The notes under the pieces: model-generated
What the model saw: the letters and a program-made list of their open reading frames with translations, nothing else
What the model was told of the DNA's origin: nothing
Databases searched by the model: none
Assembly: GCF_019429525.1 (NCBI RefSeq)
Contig: NZ_JAHXZL010000008.1
Coordinates: 1 to 64,000, forward strand
Origin: Sphingomonas folli
GTDB lineage: Bacteria > Pseudomonadota > Alphaproteobacteria > Sphingomonadales > Sphingomonadaceae
Direction of reading: 5' to 3'
DNA: 64,000 nt
Position numbers and translations under genes: made by a program
In this document: positions 63,557-64,000 of the stretch, in pieces
How positions within the stretch are numbered: position 1 is the first letter of the stretch
Layout of the letters: each line of letters starts with the position of its first letter

Positions 63557-64000
63557 GCGCGCCGCACCGAGGCGCGGAACGCCGCGCCGCCGAGCGGGGA
63601 GGGGACGATCCGCAGCGAGCCGTCGAACTGCGCGATGATGTCGCGCGCGATGCCGAGCCCGAGCCCGAGCCCGTCGGGCCGCCCCGTGACGAAGGGGCTG
63701 AACACCTCGTCGCCCAGCGCCGGGTCGATCCCCGGGCCATTGTCCGCCACGGTCAGCTCCACCTCGTCCTCCCTCGTCGCCACGGTGAGCGTCACGCGCG
63801 GGTCGTCGCGCCCCGCGAGCGCGTCGACCGCGTTGTTGATCAGGTTGACCAGCACCTGCTCCAGCCGCACACGGCCGGCGAAGACGCTCGGCTGCCCCGG
63901 CGGCGGCCAGTCGAGCGCGACGCGCGCGGCGCGCAGCCGGTCGCCGACGAGCAGCCGCGTGCCGTCGATCACGTCGTCGAGCGCGATCGGGCCCGCGGTG
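63553..64000 (-). CDS. Sensor histidine kinase, C-terminal part (cut by window edge)
   Basis: The last 149 residues of a kinase, continuing beyond 64000. The N-box is VRLEQVLVNLINNAVDALAG, the G1 box ELTVADNGPGIDPALGDEVF, and the G2 box FVTGRPDGLGLGLGIARDII, all of HATPase_c. Sensor and His-box regions are outside the window. It is the upstream partner of the NtrC-type regulator, with ATGA overlap, similar to a DctB-DctD pair. Confidence 0.92.
   Translation of the reverse strand, partial: TAGPIALDDVIDGTRLLVGDRLRAARVALDWPPPGQPSVFAGRVRLEQVLVNLINNAVDALAGRDDPRVTLTVATREDEVELTVADNGPGIDPALGDEVFSPFVTGRPDGLGLGLGIARDIIAQFDGSLRIVPSPLGGAAFRASVRRA

Overview
The window looks like chromosome of a GC-rich alphaproteobacterium of the Sphingomonas group. 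The evidence is four TonB-dependent receptors, a MipZ-type division ATPase, a bifunctional phosphogluco/phosphomannomutase of the PgmG type, an hppD-hmgA tyrosine branch, and several families of palindromic repeats between genes. This assignment is inference from gene content and style, not from a marker gene.

Accessory part (about 1-19,930). The left edge carries the start of an IS110-family transposase. It is followed by a HEPN-domain protein, a TetR/SDR divergent pair, a decayed stretch with broken small genes, and a siderophore-type receptor with a FatB-like binding protein. Next come a methyltransferase/LysR pair and a cobalamin riboswitch in front of a second TonB receptor. That receptor is followed by a PepSY membrane gene with at least one lesion. 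Then comes a 5'-truncated AAA ATPase bracketed by two 26-bp palindromes, a frameshifted unknown gene, a winged-helix (replication-like) protein and a DUF4102-type tyrosine integrase. The integrase lies beside tRNA-Tyr(GUA), so this side is probably an integrative island using the 3' end of that tRNA. I could not find the far attachment site, so the island's left limit may lie outside the window.

Core part (about 20,000-64,000). This is mostly housekeeping: rlmB, a 2Fe-2S ferredoxin, an AlkA-like glycosylase, mtnP, a ccmF-ccmG-ccmH operon, sulfate activation (cysQ, cysD, fused cysNC) next to a TonB receptor, hmgA with an overlapping Rieske gene, and hppD. It continues with a MscS channel, a trehalose operon (otsB, GH15 hydrolase, otsA), katG, a 3-hydroxyacyl-CoA dehydrogenase, topA, panC, mipZ, a J-domain protein, pgmG, a Crp/Fnr regulator, murA, an M48-type peptidase and a two-component system cut by the right edge.

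How it fits together. Metal and cofactor uptake is a recurring theme, with siderophore-type receptors, B12-riboswitch control and PepSY. Sulfur metabolism recurs in cysQDNC, mtnP, and a possible methionine/SAH-type operator upstream of the B12 riboswitch. The most unusual signals are the 22-bp perfect palindrome stacked on the riboswitch, the paired 26-bp palindromes at gene truncation points, the IS110 left end with possible bridge-RNA structure, and an NtrC-type regulator without the GAFTGA loop.
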